A stretch of 64,000 nucleotides of DNA from contig NC_087385.1 of the NCBI RefSeq assembly GCF_963675165.1, forward strand, positions 5,663,412 to 5,727,411, given 5' to 3'. The stretch comes from Halichondria panicea. Taxonomy: Eukaryota; Porifera; Demospongiae; Suberitida; Halichondriidae. The position numbers were made by a program, and so were the translations under genes. Below the pieces are notes generated by a model that ran no database searches, was not told where the DNA came from, and saw nothing but the letters and a program-made list of their open reading frames with translations. Shown here piece by piece: positions 26,774 through 39,700 of this stretch; within the stretch, counting starts at the first letter, position 1; the number at the start of each line of letters is the position of its first letter.

Positions 26774-29637
26774 GGGTGGGGGTGGGGTGAAGGGGTTGAC
26801 AAGCTTAGGGTTCTCATGATCTTATGCTAGGATCACTTTATCTACGAAACAAAAGGGGTGGATGCATTCAACAAACTACTTAATATATATTCACAGTTTG
26901 AAGTGATACACTTGTAAATACACTTGTAAACACAATGAGATTACTCATCTACCCACTGTGGCAGATTACTTAATCGTGAGGCGACTGAAGAAAAATTCAG
27001 GTGGTGTATATTAATTTATATAAAGGACAAAAAGCACTTGAAAAATACCCTGGTACCTGAGAGAGCGTGCTCGATCTTGACATCGAAGGAGACCTCCTCG
27101 TCGTCCATGTCCTGATCGGGAGAATTTTTTCCTGAGTCAGAGGGTGCAGGTGGCTGGGTGAGGGAGTTGGGGTTGGAGGGACGCCCAGTCAGGGTCACAC
27201 TCAACTCACGAAACATCTGAAAGGCCTAGAAGAGAAATATTACTGTAACAGTGACATAGCATTCAAGTTAGTTGATTGTTGACTAGAACGTCCACACTGC
27301 GTTAACACATGCTCACTGTACATAACACAGACAAATAATTCTATGAAGCATTAATTATACAAAACACTAAAAACAAACAATTAGAAGCTAGTTCATGTGA
27401 ATTGGGAAGTGTTTCACCACTTACTGTCGTTTCCAAACTCTGAATGGACTCAGAACAATCGCTGAGCTTGAAACCCAGAGAGTCAAAATCACCATCCTGT
27501 GGATGGAAAGAGTGTCTATAGTGTCAACCATGCCAACACATACACACACACTACTAACACATCAGTACAGTATCAAACACATATTAACACTGCACAACTT
27601 TGAGTCCATGTATATAAGACTAACTCACCTCTGGTTTGGACCGCCTTCTCCTGGCCATGGAGCTCACATCTCCAGCGTGTTTGGCCCCTCCAGCTCTGTC
27701 AAACAGACTCTGCATCAGATCCACACGTACCATAACCATGTTCAGTTGCCTACAGGGGGGGACAGTGATATAAATACCTGACAGAGCAATCCACATACAG
27801 ACATACTGTGGTGTTTGTTATATCACTCAGTGTCTGCCCTAAAAAAATTGCACTAAAGATGGTCCATGAATTCTCTAAGGTGCACATTTTTCACAGGTAG
27901 TGTAGTGAACTTACTCATGAATTTTGGCACAGTCGGACAAGAAGAGCTGCTTGAGCTGTGTGACATGAGGGAAGGATGTGGACATACTGTCCACGTCCTT
28001 AACAACGTCACCATTGAGATAGGACTTGAGTTTCTCCAAAAAGCTGTTGTCCACATTGGTGATGTCCACTGTACTCAGGGAGGCCAACAGGAATTTGGAT
28101 ATGAGGTTTTTCTCTTTTGAAACATCATCCTCATCGTCTAAAGGAGGTTTAGAAGATATTTAGAATATACCTTTCAGGTAAGTAGTTCTATACAAAACTG
28201 GAATATGGTATCTATAGCTTTTCAACCTCTTGTACTTGAAGTTGGATGCAAGTAATAGACAGGATACTACCCTAACCTGATTCATCAGGGTCTTCCTGCT
28301 GCTCCTCCTCTCTCCTCTGAGGTATGGGGATGGTGAGTGCGCACACAATCCCTCGCTTGCCCAGCTTGTAGTACTCCACCATCTCGTCCAGCGTAGAGAA
28401 AGCCTTTCGTTGGATACCTTGCTGGGCCTGTGACAGAGACAACTGTGAATTAATTGGTTTCCTTCTACTTAATAAGGAGAGTTGTATGAAGCACTAAATC
28501 ACCAAAAGATACTGAAAATGTACCCCCTATAATACACATGAACACATTTCCAACAGCTGCCCATTTAAGGAACACCGTGCCCACTCCTTGTTTCAGTTCT
28601 AACTTTAGAGTTCAATCACATGTAGATAGATAACCAAACAGATAAACTACAATGTAGCAGTTTGGATAACTAACTCATTCCAAGCAGCATTACACTTCAA
28701 ATATACTTAGAAGACATCCCAAAGGGATACACTTAAGAATCACAACTGAAGTGCCTCGTATCATAAAGAACACCTCACAATGAGCACATGTGTTTATATT
28801 ACAGATTATACGGTCTACCTGAACAGAAAATTTTCCATCCTCGTTTGGTAGTATCCGATAGTGATGGATTCTCTTCTGATATCTGATGTGTGTGTGTGTA
28901 TGTGTGTGGGCACGGTGAAGCAACTGGAAGCAACATAGGATATGAGCAGCTGCTCTAATAAAGTACACAAGATTACAAACACACTTAGCTACAAGAATAC
29001 ACCCCACACCATAAACGAAGTTTCAGTTCTTATATATAAATAATTAATATTCATTTGCAACGTGTCGTTGGTTAGGGTAAGTGATATGCCTGGGGTTATT
29101 TAACAAAACTATCCTCTAAATGTCTAATAGAAGGGACACAATAAAATTCAAAGAGGATGTTCAGAGCCTACCATTGTTTACAGTCATAAATATGAATGCC
29201 TTCAGCAAACAATGACCAGTACTTTTTACTCACACACACAGGGGAATCGTAGTAGGTTCCATTGTGCATAAAGACAGTGGGAGTGTGCAATGTATGTAAA
29301 ACAAGCTTCCCCAACTACCTAGGAAACAACGACATGGCATGCCAATTTGGACTGTGATATGCTGCCAAAAATGGAATCTACAAACAAGCCCGAACCAAAG
29401 CTCCTCTAACTTCCACTGTATTTCATTAATTAGTCCCAAGCTTTGATGTGGTTAGTGTTCACAAGTAAACATACAAGCCAATCATTACATTGTAGAGAGC
29501 ACATAGGCTCCTTTGATAGTGTCACTCTCTCTGATCAGAAAGGAGCCATCTTCTTTGCTCTCCAGTAATATCCTCTCTGTCTCCACACGACCCACGTTCT
29601 TGTGGAACCATACCCAGTGACTGCTATTGCTTGACAT
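20685..29637 (-). CDS. INPPL1: SHIP-type phosphatidylinositol 3,4,5-trisphosphate 5-phosphatase, 23 exons
   Basis: Removes the 5-phosphate from PI(3,4,5)P3 at the plasma membrane and opposes PI3K. Predicted length is 1,147 residues; human SHIP2 has 1,258. Domain order: SH2 (about 1-75; WFHKNVGRVETERILLESKE, FLIRES with the phosphotyrosine-binding Arg), helical/PH-like region (about 120-380), 5-phosphatase (about 382-718; GTWNMG, NSHLTSG, LGDLNYRID, PSYCDRVLWRS, TSDHSPV), C2 (about 745-830), proline-rich tail with PPLPRR-type SH3 ligands, and C-terminal SAM (GGRSPRPPS to RGKLLQIFRKAT). Exon limits, 5' to 3': 29489-29637, 28819-28882, 28277-28427, 27915-28137, 27629-27749, 27425-27496, 27057-27225, 26538-26731, 25965-26177, 25644-25805, 25341-25474, 24975-25219, 24730-24824, 23670-23832, 23408-23487, 23022-23259, 22721-22817, 22543-22634, 21996-22233, 21454-21555, 21134-21368, 20774-20950, 20685-20714. 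The total is in frame. The SAM points to SHIP2 rather than SHIP1. The acceptor of the last exon is the least certain site. Confidence 0.93.
22853..22932 (+). repeat. Microsatellite (AC/GC)n
   Basis: An 80-bp run of ACAC and ACGC repeats just upstream (on the minus strand) of a SHIP exon. It produces spurious Cys/Val- or His/Thr-rich open frames that I left out. Confidence 0.9.
23901..24659. mobile_element. 759-bp hAT-like non-autonomous transposon with inverted minisatellite arms
   Basis: The termini are inverted: ACGGTGGCCCTGAGCGCTAC at the left and, as reverse complement, ACGGTGGCCCTGAGTGCTAC at the right. A perfect 8-bp target duplication AGATAAGT flanks it (23893-23900 and 24660-24667). 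The arms are heptamer arrays, GGCAGTT units at about 23935-24105 and the complementary AACTGCC units at about 24408-24637, so the arms can pair over about 200 bp. A central stretch of about 265 bp is not repeated. The 8-bp duplication suggests the hAT superfamily. It lies in the intron between the SHIP exons at 24730-24824 and 23670-23832. No transposase. Confidence 0.85.
26284..26460. mobile_element. 177-bp TIR element (CAGGGTGTCATACAG)
   Basis: A 15-bp perfect terminal inverted repeat, CAGGGTGTCATACAG, bounds the element, with GACAT duplicated on both sides. The interior has poly-G and poly-C tracts and no coding sequence. It is in a SHIP intron. The CAGGG terminus resembles hAT-like MITEs, but the visible 5-bp duplication is shorter than the hAT standard of 8, so the superfamily is open. 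Confidence 0.7.
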
Positions 29638-30033
29638 TCCGGCCAGCTCACAGTCATTGGAGGAAGAAGTGCAGTAACAATTCTTGGGTTGTATGGTCCG
29701 TCAAACTCACTAGCTAGCTTATAGATAGAGAGAAAGCTAACCACTCTCGATCCAGTGCAGTGCAGAGCTAGCTAGCTAGCTAAGAGGTAGCTGAAATAAT
29801 GGAAAATCACGTGAGTTCGGAGGTCACAGTGTTTGAGCCACACCTATCAAAGAACAATCTGCTGATTCAGCATGCTGAGTAGCCTCGATTCAAATCGGCC
29901 TGGAATCGAGGCTGTAGCCTCGATTCCAGGCCGATTAAAATGATGAGTTGTATACACACAGTACATACAGTAAACACAGTGTACTTTCTCTTTGGACTCG
30001 ACTGGACTCTACAGGAGGTTTGAGGCAACTGAA
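29638..30033. promoter_or_regulatory. Divergent SHIP/DESI1 promoter with a perfect palindrome
   Basis: This 396-bp gap lies between the SHIP start (minus) and the DESI1 start (plus). It holds a perfect 21-bp inverted repeat with a 2-nt spacer at 29893-29936 (arm AATCGGCCTGGAATCGAGGC plus T). A related partial copy precedes it at 29882. I saw no other recognisable element. Confidence 0.5.
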
Positions 30034-30858
30034 ATGGCTACCAATAAAGTTCAGGTGTACATCTATGATCTGAGTCGAGGACTTGCTGCACAGCTCTCCC
30101 CACTATTTTTAGGTGAGGTGATCATTGAATTATAATTATTTATACGTACATGTATAACATACCTAGCTTGTTGTTCCTACAGGGAAGCAAATTAATGGAA
30201 TCTGGTGAGTACAGTGTGTTGATATAATGTGGTAATTCTCTGACCCACCAGGCACACGGGAGTGGTGGTTTATGGAATGGAATATTTCTATGGAGGATTA
30301 GGAATTGAATTTTGCCCTCCTGTGAGTTTTATCTGACTCCTATAATTCAATGCAGTAGTTACGTTTCTATTCCACACAGGGAGGTACAATCATGGGCCCT
30401 CCTAACAAGGTAGAGGACTTAGGGGAAACTGGTATCCCCCAAGAAATTTTCATGGAATATCTCTTTGAACTCCAAGATCAATTCCAGTAAGTCATTATCC
30501 GGTCACAGTCACTATTGATTGATGTACACACCTGTATAATTATTAAATATACCTTTCTATAATTATGCAGGCCTGAGAAGTATAATTTACTCGAGCACAA
30601 TTGCAATACATTCTCAAACGAAATAGCCCAGTTCCTCACAGGCAAGACAATACCTGACTACATCACCAACCTACCTGCTGAAGTGATGAGCACGTAAGTA
30701 AAGCTACGTACAGTATATTGCACGCACTAACTCTGTTTCCCTATACGTACAGACCATTTGGTGCACAACTGAAGCCATTCCTCGAGACGATGTTCTCTGG
30801 GCCCAATGGAGGACAATCAGTGACTGAGTTGCAAGGAACTCAACACAACTCCTCATAG
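30034..30858 (+). CDS. DESI1: DESI1-like PPPDE cysteine isopeptidase, 6 exons
   Basis: PPPDE-family papain-like isopeptidase; the human homologue acts on SUMO conjugates. Predicted length is 168 residues, equal to human DESI1. Exons: 30034-30112, 30183-30204 (22 bp), 30252-30321, 30380-30486, 30571-30693, 30753-30858. The catalytic dyad is visible as His35 in WHTGVVVYG and Cys104 in [11 protein letters not shown], and GIPQEIF and YNLLEHNCN are family hallmarks. Intron phases all join. It is head to head with the SHIP gene and tail to tail with VLCAD (200 bp between stops). Confidence 0.93.
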
Positions 30859-31058
30859 TTAAAATTATCTGTTTTGCATATAATTATAATATTCTGTATG
30901 TACTTTATGATTATCATGACAACTTCATATAATTTATATACATGGTTGAATTTTTAAATAATGGTCATCGAGATTCAGCATATTTGTAATTGAAGTTAAC
31001 TTGATGTGATGGCATGCACATAATTTAGATATTCAGCTATTGAGTCAGTCTATATAGT

Positions 31059-34000
31059 TCAGACGCGAAGAGGATGCACTGGTACAGTGGCTCTATTGCT
31101 GATGACCTCTTTAGCAATGGCGGACATCGACGCATCTGTCTTGAGAGAGCTAGTGCTGGTAATTGACTTGAGAAGACGCTCCACTCTCTCCGAGGCCTGA
31201 TCACACCACACCACGGTCAACTGCTTCTCGTGGGAGCTGCTCGATACATCGTCACTGAGGCTCTTGGAGGCCCTGCATCAAATACACACAAAACATTGTG
31301 AAATAGCTAGGGTAGACATTGAACTGAACGAATGTAGTACATTTGCAATAAAAGACAAACAAATTGAGGGCAGGTATATAACTATTACATGCTTGTACGG
31401 AAATGTACAATGCAATGTACAAAATTTAGTTTGAGCTAGCTCACCTTGAGATGACAGCAGCCATGCCATAGATGTCGATGATGGCATCAGCCAACCTCTT
31501 TAGGACGTACTGCTCATCTGTGGTTGCCAAAAAGAGTGGTCACGTGGGTTTATTTATGTGACAAACAACTCACGGATGACATGCTTTCTGTACTTTAGGA
31601 GCACGGCTTCACAAGTGGCTCCAAAATCCCCAACAGCTTGACTCAACTGCATTTAACACTAGCTCAATGCACAGTGTAGGAAGAATAAAAAGTGTAAGTA
31701 CCTGACTAGCAGGACCAGAAAGGTCTGGGTGAATGTCGCCTTTCTTCACGGATGGAGTTGATTTAGCCCCGACCATCCTGCAGGCATTTAAGTATCAAAC
31801 ACGAGGTTCACAGTAAATATGTCACGTGCTACACACAAAACACAAGACCATGCCTCATAGCTCTCTTAGTACCCTCAGAGAAAATGACCCCAAGGTTCAG
31901 GCTCTTCATGTCCTTCTCCAATTCTTTTAGTTGTTTCCCACCATACTGTAAACAGAGGAAAGGCGAGACACACATTCAAACACACACATCAATACATGAA
32001 TGAACGTGTATTTGACCTGCAGTCCAGTCAATGACACAAACAGTCTGAGGATGTCGTTACTACCCTCAAAGATTCTGAAGATACGGAGATCACGGAGCAC
32101 CCTCTCCAAACCAGCTTCCTGTGAGCAGTGAGTGAGATAACACAATATACACTACAGTATCAACTCACAGTCATGAAGCCCATCCCACCATACAGTTGTA
32201 TACACTCGTCAGCGACCTCCCAAGCCGCCTCCTATAGAGGACACAAAAGTTGTAGATAAACGGCAAACATTTTAGTGCAAGGCAAGCAACGTACGGATGA
32301 GAATATCTTGCTGATGGCAGCCTCCAGTTGGTACTCAGTGGATCCAGTATCCATATTGCCACTCAGCATGTATGCAGTAGACTAAAGAATGGTCATGTAA
32401 AATCAAATAATTGTGTTACATGTATATGACATACCTCTGTGACGTACTGAAGTAGTGCCATTCTGGCGATTTTCTCCTGCACCTGCCCATATGTTTCCAG
32501 CTTGCTCCCAAACTGCACTCTTGTAGAAGCATGGTCTACCTGTGTAAGATATGCACATGGATTAGTGTACAGGGACAATGGGTTAACATACAGCTTTCTC
32601 AATAAGTTTCTTCATAGTGCCAGACAGAGCAGCAGCCATTCCAAAGCGGCCATTGTTGAGAATGTTCATAGACACTTTGAATCCTTCTCCCTCCTCTGAA
32701 AGGAAAAATAGGTTCAATATTCCATGCCTTTCTAGTGCAATTTACATACATTTTGTTAGATTTACAGCTGTCACAGATATTTAAGAAAGAGCTCGTAACA
32801 GCTACAGAATGCAACTTCTCTTGTCGCAACAACCTCAAGTTAAAAGAAAAGCCAGAAAGCTGTTACACGTACAACTTACAAACTAAAACTTACCACCCAG
32901 CAGATTTTCCACAGGAATCTTGACATCTTCAAAGTAGACCTCTGCTGTATTGGAGGCCTTGATTCCCATCTTCTTTTCTGGCTTTCCGCTGCTGACTCCT
33001 CCAAACGCTCGCTCCACAACGAAGGCCGATATCTTGTCCTTCACTGCCCCCGTCTTAGGGTCCTTGATGGAAGTCTGAGCAAACACTGTGAATATCTCTG
33101 CTATTCCACCATTGCTGATCCTACAGGAAGAGAGGAGAATTATAGAGCTAACGTTCTGTCTTAGTTCTTAGAGTTTTACCATATCTTGGAACCATTCAGA
33201 ATGTAGTGTTTTCCATCCTCGCTCAGGACAGCTCTGCTCTGTATTGACTGAACAGAAACATTTCATTGACTAAGAACGTTTGCACAAAGCGTAGCTAGAG
33301 GGCTAGTTTCATTGATACCAACTACACACCTAAACATGGTTAGCTACCTACAAATGAACCACTCACACTAGCATCTGACCCACTGCTGGGCTCGGTGAGA
33401 CAGAACGCAGCAATCTTCTTCCCAGTGGCCACATCAGGCAGATACTTTGCCTTCTGTTCTTCAGTACCATACAACAGAATGCCTTTGAATCCAATAGACT
33501 GGTGTGCCCCTAGGCAAATACCAATGCCCAGATCATGTCCACCGACAATCTCCACCATACGAGCATACTGTGTGTTGGTGAGGCCCACTCCACTGAGCTC
33601 TGCGGGAACCTGTAGCCCAAAAGCTCCCATCTCTTTCAGCTGATCCATTATCTCTGGGGGGACACGCTCCTCGCGGTCATTGCGAGCTGGGTCATTGGTT
33701 TCCTGGGGGGGGGGGGGTGTAGAGAGGTACAAGTAACAGTCAGACAGAATATTACTATTGTAAAATTACCTCAAAAAACTTTGTGACAGGGTCAACAAAC
33801 ATGCTAGCATTTTGTCTTTGTTCGTCTGTCAATACTGCATATAGGTGACAACATATGGAACACATTAGTAGGTCATACTTGTCAGGGTGCATTTCCCACC
33901 CCACCCCCCTTCACTCACCATCAGGGTATGGGAACAGTTCTGCCGTTTCAAACTTCCCCGCAAAGCTGTTCATAACGAATGAATTGTTGCTCTGACTGCT

Positions 34001-34253
34001 GTAGGATCTGGACCACCCCTGCCCATCAGACAGCTGGGAGAGTGTGGCCGATCGCCAGTACCTGTGGGGGAGGGGGGGTGGTTTAATCAATGACACAATT
34101 CCTTAGCCAGTATTGTGTTAGTTCAGCAGCTGTACAAAGAACCCCAATACTTTGAGTGTGAATTATAGCCAGTCTAGTCCACTACTTTGTACTTAGCACT
34201 TACCTTGTAGGTACTCGAAGTAGCTGCTTCGATAACCTCACACAGTGACTCAT
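31059..34253 (-). CDS. ACADVL: Very long-chain acyl-CoA dehydrogenase, mitochondrial, 16 exons
   Basis: First step of long-chain fatty-acid beta-oxidation, FAD-dependent, at the inner mitochondrial membrane. Predicted length is 625 residues; human VLCAD has 655. The basic, uncharged-rich N-terminus [17 protein letters not shown] fits a transit peptide. Blocks: [62 protein letters not shown], and [16 protein letters not shown] with the catalytic Glu. Exons, 5' to 3': 34204-34253, 33919-34061, 33770-33834, 33367-33702, 33180-33247, 32894-33120, 32592-32695, 32435-32539, 32295-32381, 32169-32231, 32017-32118, 31854-31945, 31702-31777, 31574-31646, 31445-31517, 31059-31272. The intron after 31854 appears to use a GC donor. 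The C-terminal membrane-binding half makes VLCAD or its paralogue ACAD9 the only choices; VLCAD fits the sequence better. Confidence 0.93.
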
Positions 34254-34471
34254 GTTGAAGGCCTCTTCTAGTTCTAGATCCACCTCAAAAATTCTGGCGG
34301 AGAGAGCTAGCTAGAGAACACCTTGTTGTAGATCATTACCATAGATTATGCTTACAGGAAGTAAGACAATTTAAGACAGGAAGATCTCAGGAAATTCATG
34401 GGAAAATAAATAAGATCAACACACAAAATACGCACAACATAGGGACTAGTGTCAGGTTAGAGTTCAGTTAA

Positions 34472-34542
34472 TGTGAGTGGGGGCCTCAGAACGTCAACTT
34501 CACACAGTGTGGTTTAGTCGACATTCGTCATATCACATCACA
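34472..34542 (-). promoter_or_regulatory. SECIS element in the 3' UTR of selenoprotein T
   Basis: On the minus strand the core reads AUGA (34531-34528), then an 11-bp helix (GAATGTCGACT with AGTTGACGTTC), an apical AAA (34515-34513), a small CACA/TGTG mini-stem typical of form 2, and a closing UGAG (34488-34485). An outer helix I (TGTGA-GTG with CAC-TCACA) follows. This matches the eukaryotic SECIS consensus that recruits SBP2 to recode UGA as selenocysteine. It lies downstream of the SELENOT stop, probably in a separate 3'-UTR exon after an intron from 34895 to 34560. Confidence 0.85.
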
Positions 34543-34629
34543 AGTCACATATCTCCAACCTGTAGGGGAAGGTGGATCATCATTATCAGCTATAGAAAGT
34601 ATTCTTAACAGCAACTCAGTGAGGTGAAG

Positions 34630-34785
34630 TACCGTTTGAGGGTATAAATTTTCGCGGAAAGATCGTTAGAAAGGTTTTTGCAGCATGCATGCGCATATGA
34701 TATTAATTTTGGTGGTATGGTACATGTTTTATCAGTGAAAACCGCACAAACATTTATACCCTCGAAATATACCTGCTATATGGTA
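34630..34785. mobile_element. Diverged MITE in the SELENOT 3'-UTR intron
   Basis: The ends are inverted: TACCGTTTGAGGGTATAAAT at the left, and at the right TACCATATAGCAGGTATATT (reverse complement) with a second inner GAGGGTATAAAT. The terminal TACCATATAGC links it to the element family at 7178 and 53910. Non-coding. Confidence 0.55.
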
Positions 34786-34908
34786 TCTTTTACAGTATGC
34801 AATCAAAACTAAGACAATACGCATTACTGTAACAATGTCTTCAGCACTCCACTCCATAAACCATATTATGGTAATACATGTAATTATATCCTTACCTGGC
34901 ACATTTCC

Positions 34909-35767
34909 CTATGAATAGAAGGACTCCATCTCGTCATCGAACTCAGCCTCCATGACTGTGGAGGCTGATTCAAACGACTGACTCGGCTCTGATATTAGCT
35001 CCTTGAGTTCCATGAGTGAAGGCAGTCTACCTGTCTCTAGCTTGGACCACACCAGCTCATCTGTGTACAGTGTATGAACTTTGAGCTGCATGTTGTATTA
35101 ATGCTCTATTCAATGTCCTTGACGTAGTGCACACAATACAAAACAAAAGTGTAACAAGAGTGTATACCGTTGAGTGATACTTCAAAGGCACCGGTGGACA
35201 GCAACTGGTTCTCTATTTGTCCTCCGATTATAAATATCACCAGGAAAGTGGTCATCTGCAGCAATTACATACAATCACAACCGATAATCGCACACAATGC
35301 AGCATGCAAACCAACCTTGTTCTCGTGAGCCCAGGTGTATATCCAGGGTGGGTTCTGTATCCCAATGCTCTGCAGCACCCCTGGTCCGGCCAACAACAGC
35401 AGTACGACTGCCATCCTCACAATAAACAACCCTGAACTGAGCAGCTCATTGACCCTCGGTGGTGGGTACGTCCCTCCCTCCATGTTGAGGTGAGGCACCT
35501 CAGTTCGCAGTGCTTGAGTATACTGCTCAAACACCTTCCGATACCCTCAGCTGTAACTGTAGAGAGAGTGGGTAGAGCATGAGATCAATAAATTTATATG
35601 TGGATGATCATGTTGAAAGCTCACCAGTACAGAACTTTGAGGGTGAGTTCAGCCGACCCAGTGAAAGCAGGATGACTCAACTTCTTTTGGGCTTCTACAT
35701 TACCAAAAAAGATCACTAGAGAAGCTACTATCAGTGTTGAAATAGGTAAGTAAGTTTTTGCAGCCAT
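34909..35767 (-). CDS. SELENOT: Selenoprotein T with in-frame UGA (Sec), 4 coding exons
   Basis: Thioredoxin-like ER-membrane oxidoreductase. Predicted length is 207 residues including selenocysteine. Exons: 35625-35767, 35316-35556, 35168-35255, 34909-35060, total 624 nt. The redox motif C48-Y-S-U51 is read from TGT TAC AGC TGA, with the UGA at 35549-35547, where the family has CVSU. It is followed by GYRKVFEQYTQAL, a hydrophobic segment, IENQLLSTGAFEVSLN and WSKLETGRLPS, all SELENOT blocks. An N-terminal signal/anchor is present (LIVASLVIFFGNVEA). A plain frame search splits the gene at the UGA. A SECIS downstream supports recoding. The C-terminus is longer than in vertebrates, with an acidic EAEFDDEMESFYS end. 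Confidence 0.95.
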
Positions 35768-35873
35768 CTCCTGCATGCAATGATATTTATGGTTCAAAGT
35801 ACAGACCACCATTGAACTTTATACTCTACTGTGTCGTTCCATTTAAAGCCCAGTTAATAATTGTTTTACAACA
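35768..35873. promoter_or_regulatory. 106-bp divergent SELENOT/NKAP promoter
   Basis: The start codons of SELENOT (minus) and NKAP (plus) are 106 bp apart, so 5' UTRs and core promoters of both genes must share this stretch. No TATA box was recognised. Confidence 0.5.
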
Positions 35874-37422
<1,549 letters not shown>

Positions 37423-37661
37423 AACTGAAATGACTCATGTTTCACGTCAATTATTCAATCATGTGCAGTAAATGTATATGTAGCTAATATTATTTCATGC
37501 ACTTCCCTTAATTTAATATGTACGTCCTTTTAATGCGTATAAGCATGACATCAATAACTTTTGACAAGCAGTGTACATAAATTTATAGCAGAGACTGGTA
37601 GCATGGAACACAAGCTATATATCTCACAATTTGTAAACAACACAAAACAATAAACAGCAGT

Positions 37662-39533
37662 CTATAATGGAATGTTGCTATGTTTCTTCCATGGTAGAGA
37701 TTGTTTCTTGGATGCCAGTAGCTCCAGGTCCTCACAGATCCTCTTTCTGGTCTCACGAGGGAAAATGATGTCATCAACAAACCCTGTAAACAAAAAATAG
37801 TTGTTAAAAAAACCCAGGAAGTATGCAAGAGCTTGAAAGTACATTGTTAAGTAAGGTATTGGTATGGATGGTCATAACTGTTCAGTATGATCAGAGATCT
37901 TCTCGAATATCTCTGGTATGATAAGAGGAGTTACACTGCCTACACTATTGGCCTTTGCCATACATTGTACCAAGAGTTCATGAACTCTTGATTGTACCAA
38001 TGAGCATGACCATTAACTAAGAGTATTGTTGTATAGAGTTGACTGACCTCTTGCAGCTGCCTGGAATGGCGTGCAGAGAGTGTCCTCGTACTCTTGCTGT
38101 AGCCGAGGTAGTTCTGATGAGTCAGCACCACGGTGAAGGATAGCTACTGCACCCTATATACATGTGTAAAGTAGCAATAAGTCTGACACACTGTACATAA
38201 TTTCTTAGTATGATAAGAGGAGCTACACTTCTTACACCACTGACCTTTGCCCCCATAACGGCAATCTCAGCAGTTGGCCAGGCATAGTTGATGTCCCCCC
38301 TCAAGTGTTTAGAGCTCATCACATCGTATGCTCCACCATACGCCTTCCTAGTGATCACGGTGATCTTGGGGACAGTGGCCTCAGCATACGCAAATAGTAG
38401 CTTGGCTCCATTCCTGATGATGCCATTGTGCTCCTCTTGGGTACCTGCATGCGGTGGTAAAAATTAAAGGTATACATGCAGAACCGATGCAGCATATCCA
38501 GCATCCATCACCTGGGAGGAATCCTGGTACGTCTTCAAAAGTAAGAATTGGGATATTGAAGCAGTCACAGAAACGCACAAATCTTGCTCCTTTTATTGAC
38601 GATGTGATATCCAAGCAACCTGCAGGTCACAAGTACGATTACCTCCAATCCCTACACTGATAACTGACTCTCTCACCTGCTTTCTGATTGGGCTGGTTTC
38701 CCACCACACCCACAGTGCGGCCATTCATCCTCGCAAACCCCACAATAATGTTACGAGCGTAGTCTGGCATAATCTCAAAGAAGTTGCCCTCATCAACGAC
38801 CCCCCTAATCACATCCAGTATATCGTAGGGCTGGTCAGACGAGTGAGGGACAATGTAGTCCAGGCCGGGAATAAGACGGTCCCTGAGGCACAGTACGGTG
38901 AAATATTGGTACGTGGTATTGCTTGATCTAAATTCTTACTTAGGGTCCTCTGTCACTCTTATGGGGAGCTTGTCTTTGTTGCTTAGGGGCAGGAAATCAA
39001 ATAGCTCCCTCATCCTGTTAGGAACATCCAGTACAGTGTTTTAGTGAATGGATAGATTATAGAGACACATCACCAAATCGCCATCATCATTTGCAACCTA
39101 CTTTCAACCCCAAACAACCCACTCACTCGTATAATGCATGAACATCATTCTCGAAGGCTTTGTGGGCCACTCCTGACTTCTTAGTGTGTGTGAGTGCCCC
39201 TCCCAACTCCTGATCTGTCACTACCTCCCGAGTCACTTCCTGGAATACAGGAGGTCCTTACCACAATATCATAGCAACAAATCTGACTCACCTCCACAAC
39301 TTTGGGTCCAGTCACAAACATGTAGGAGGTATCCTGAATAGAATAATATCAACCTCACCCTCACCTGAGGTGTGTATAATGCTCACCTTGACCATGAAGG
39401 TGAAGTCTGTCATAGCAGGAGAGTACACTGCCCCTCCAGCACACGGGCCCATGATCAGAGAGAGCTGAGGAATCACTCCAGACGAGTGGACATTTCTCTG
39501 TGTGTGGGGTGTGGAGTGGGAGGAGGGTTGACA

Positions 39534-39575
<42 letters not shown>

Positions 39576-39584
39576 AGTGGGTTG

Positions 39585-39616
<32 letters not shown>

Positions 39617-39664
39617 AGTGGGTTGATGTGTGTGTGTGTGTGTGTGTAGAGTGGGAAGAGGTTG

Positions 39665-39700
<36 letters not shown>

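Noticed and set aside
35265-35556. Reading SELENOT as two separate genes or a pseudogene with a stop
   Set aside because: The UGA sits at the Sec position of CxxU, all exons join in frame, and a SECIS follows.
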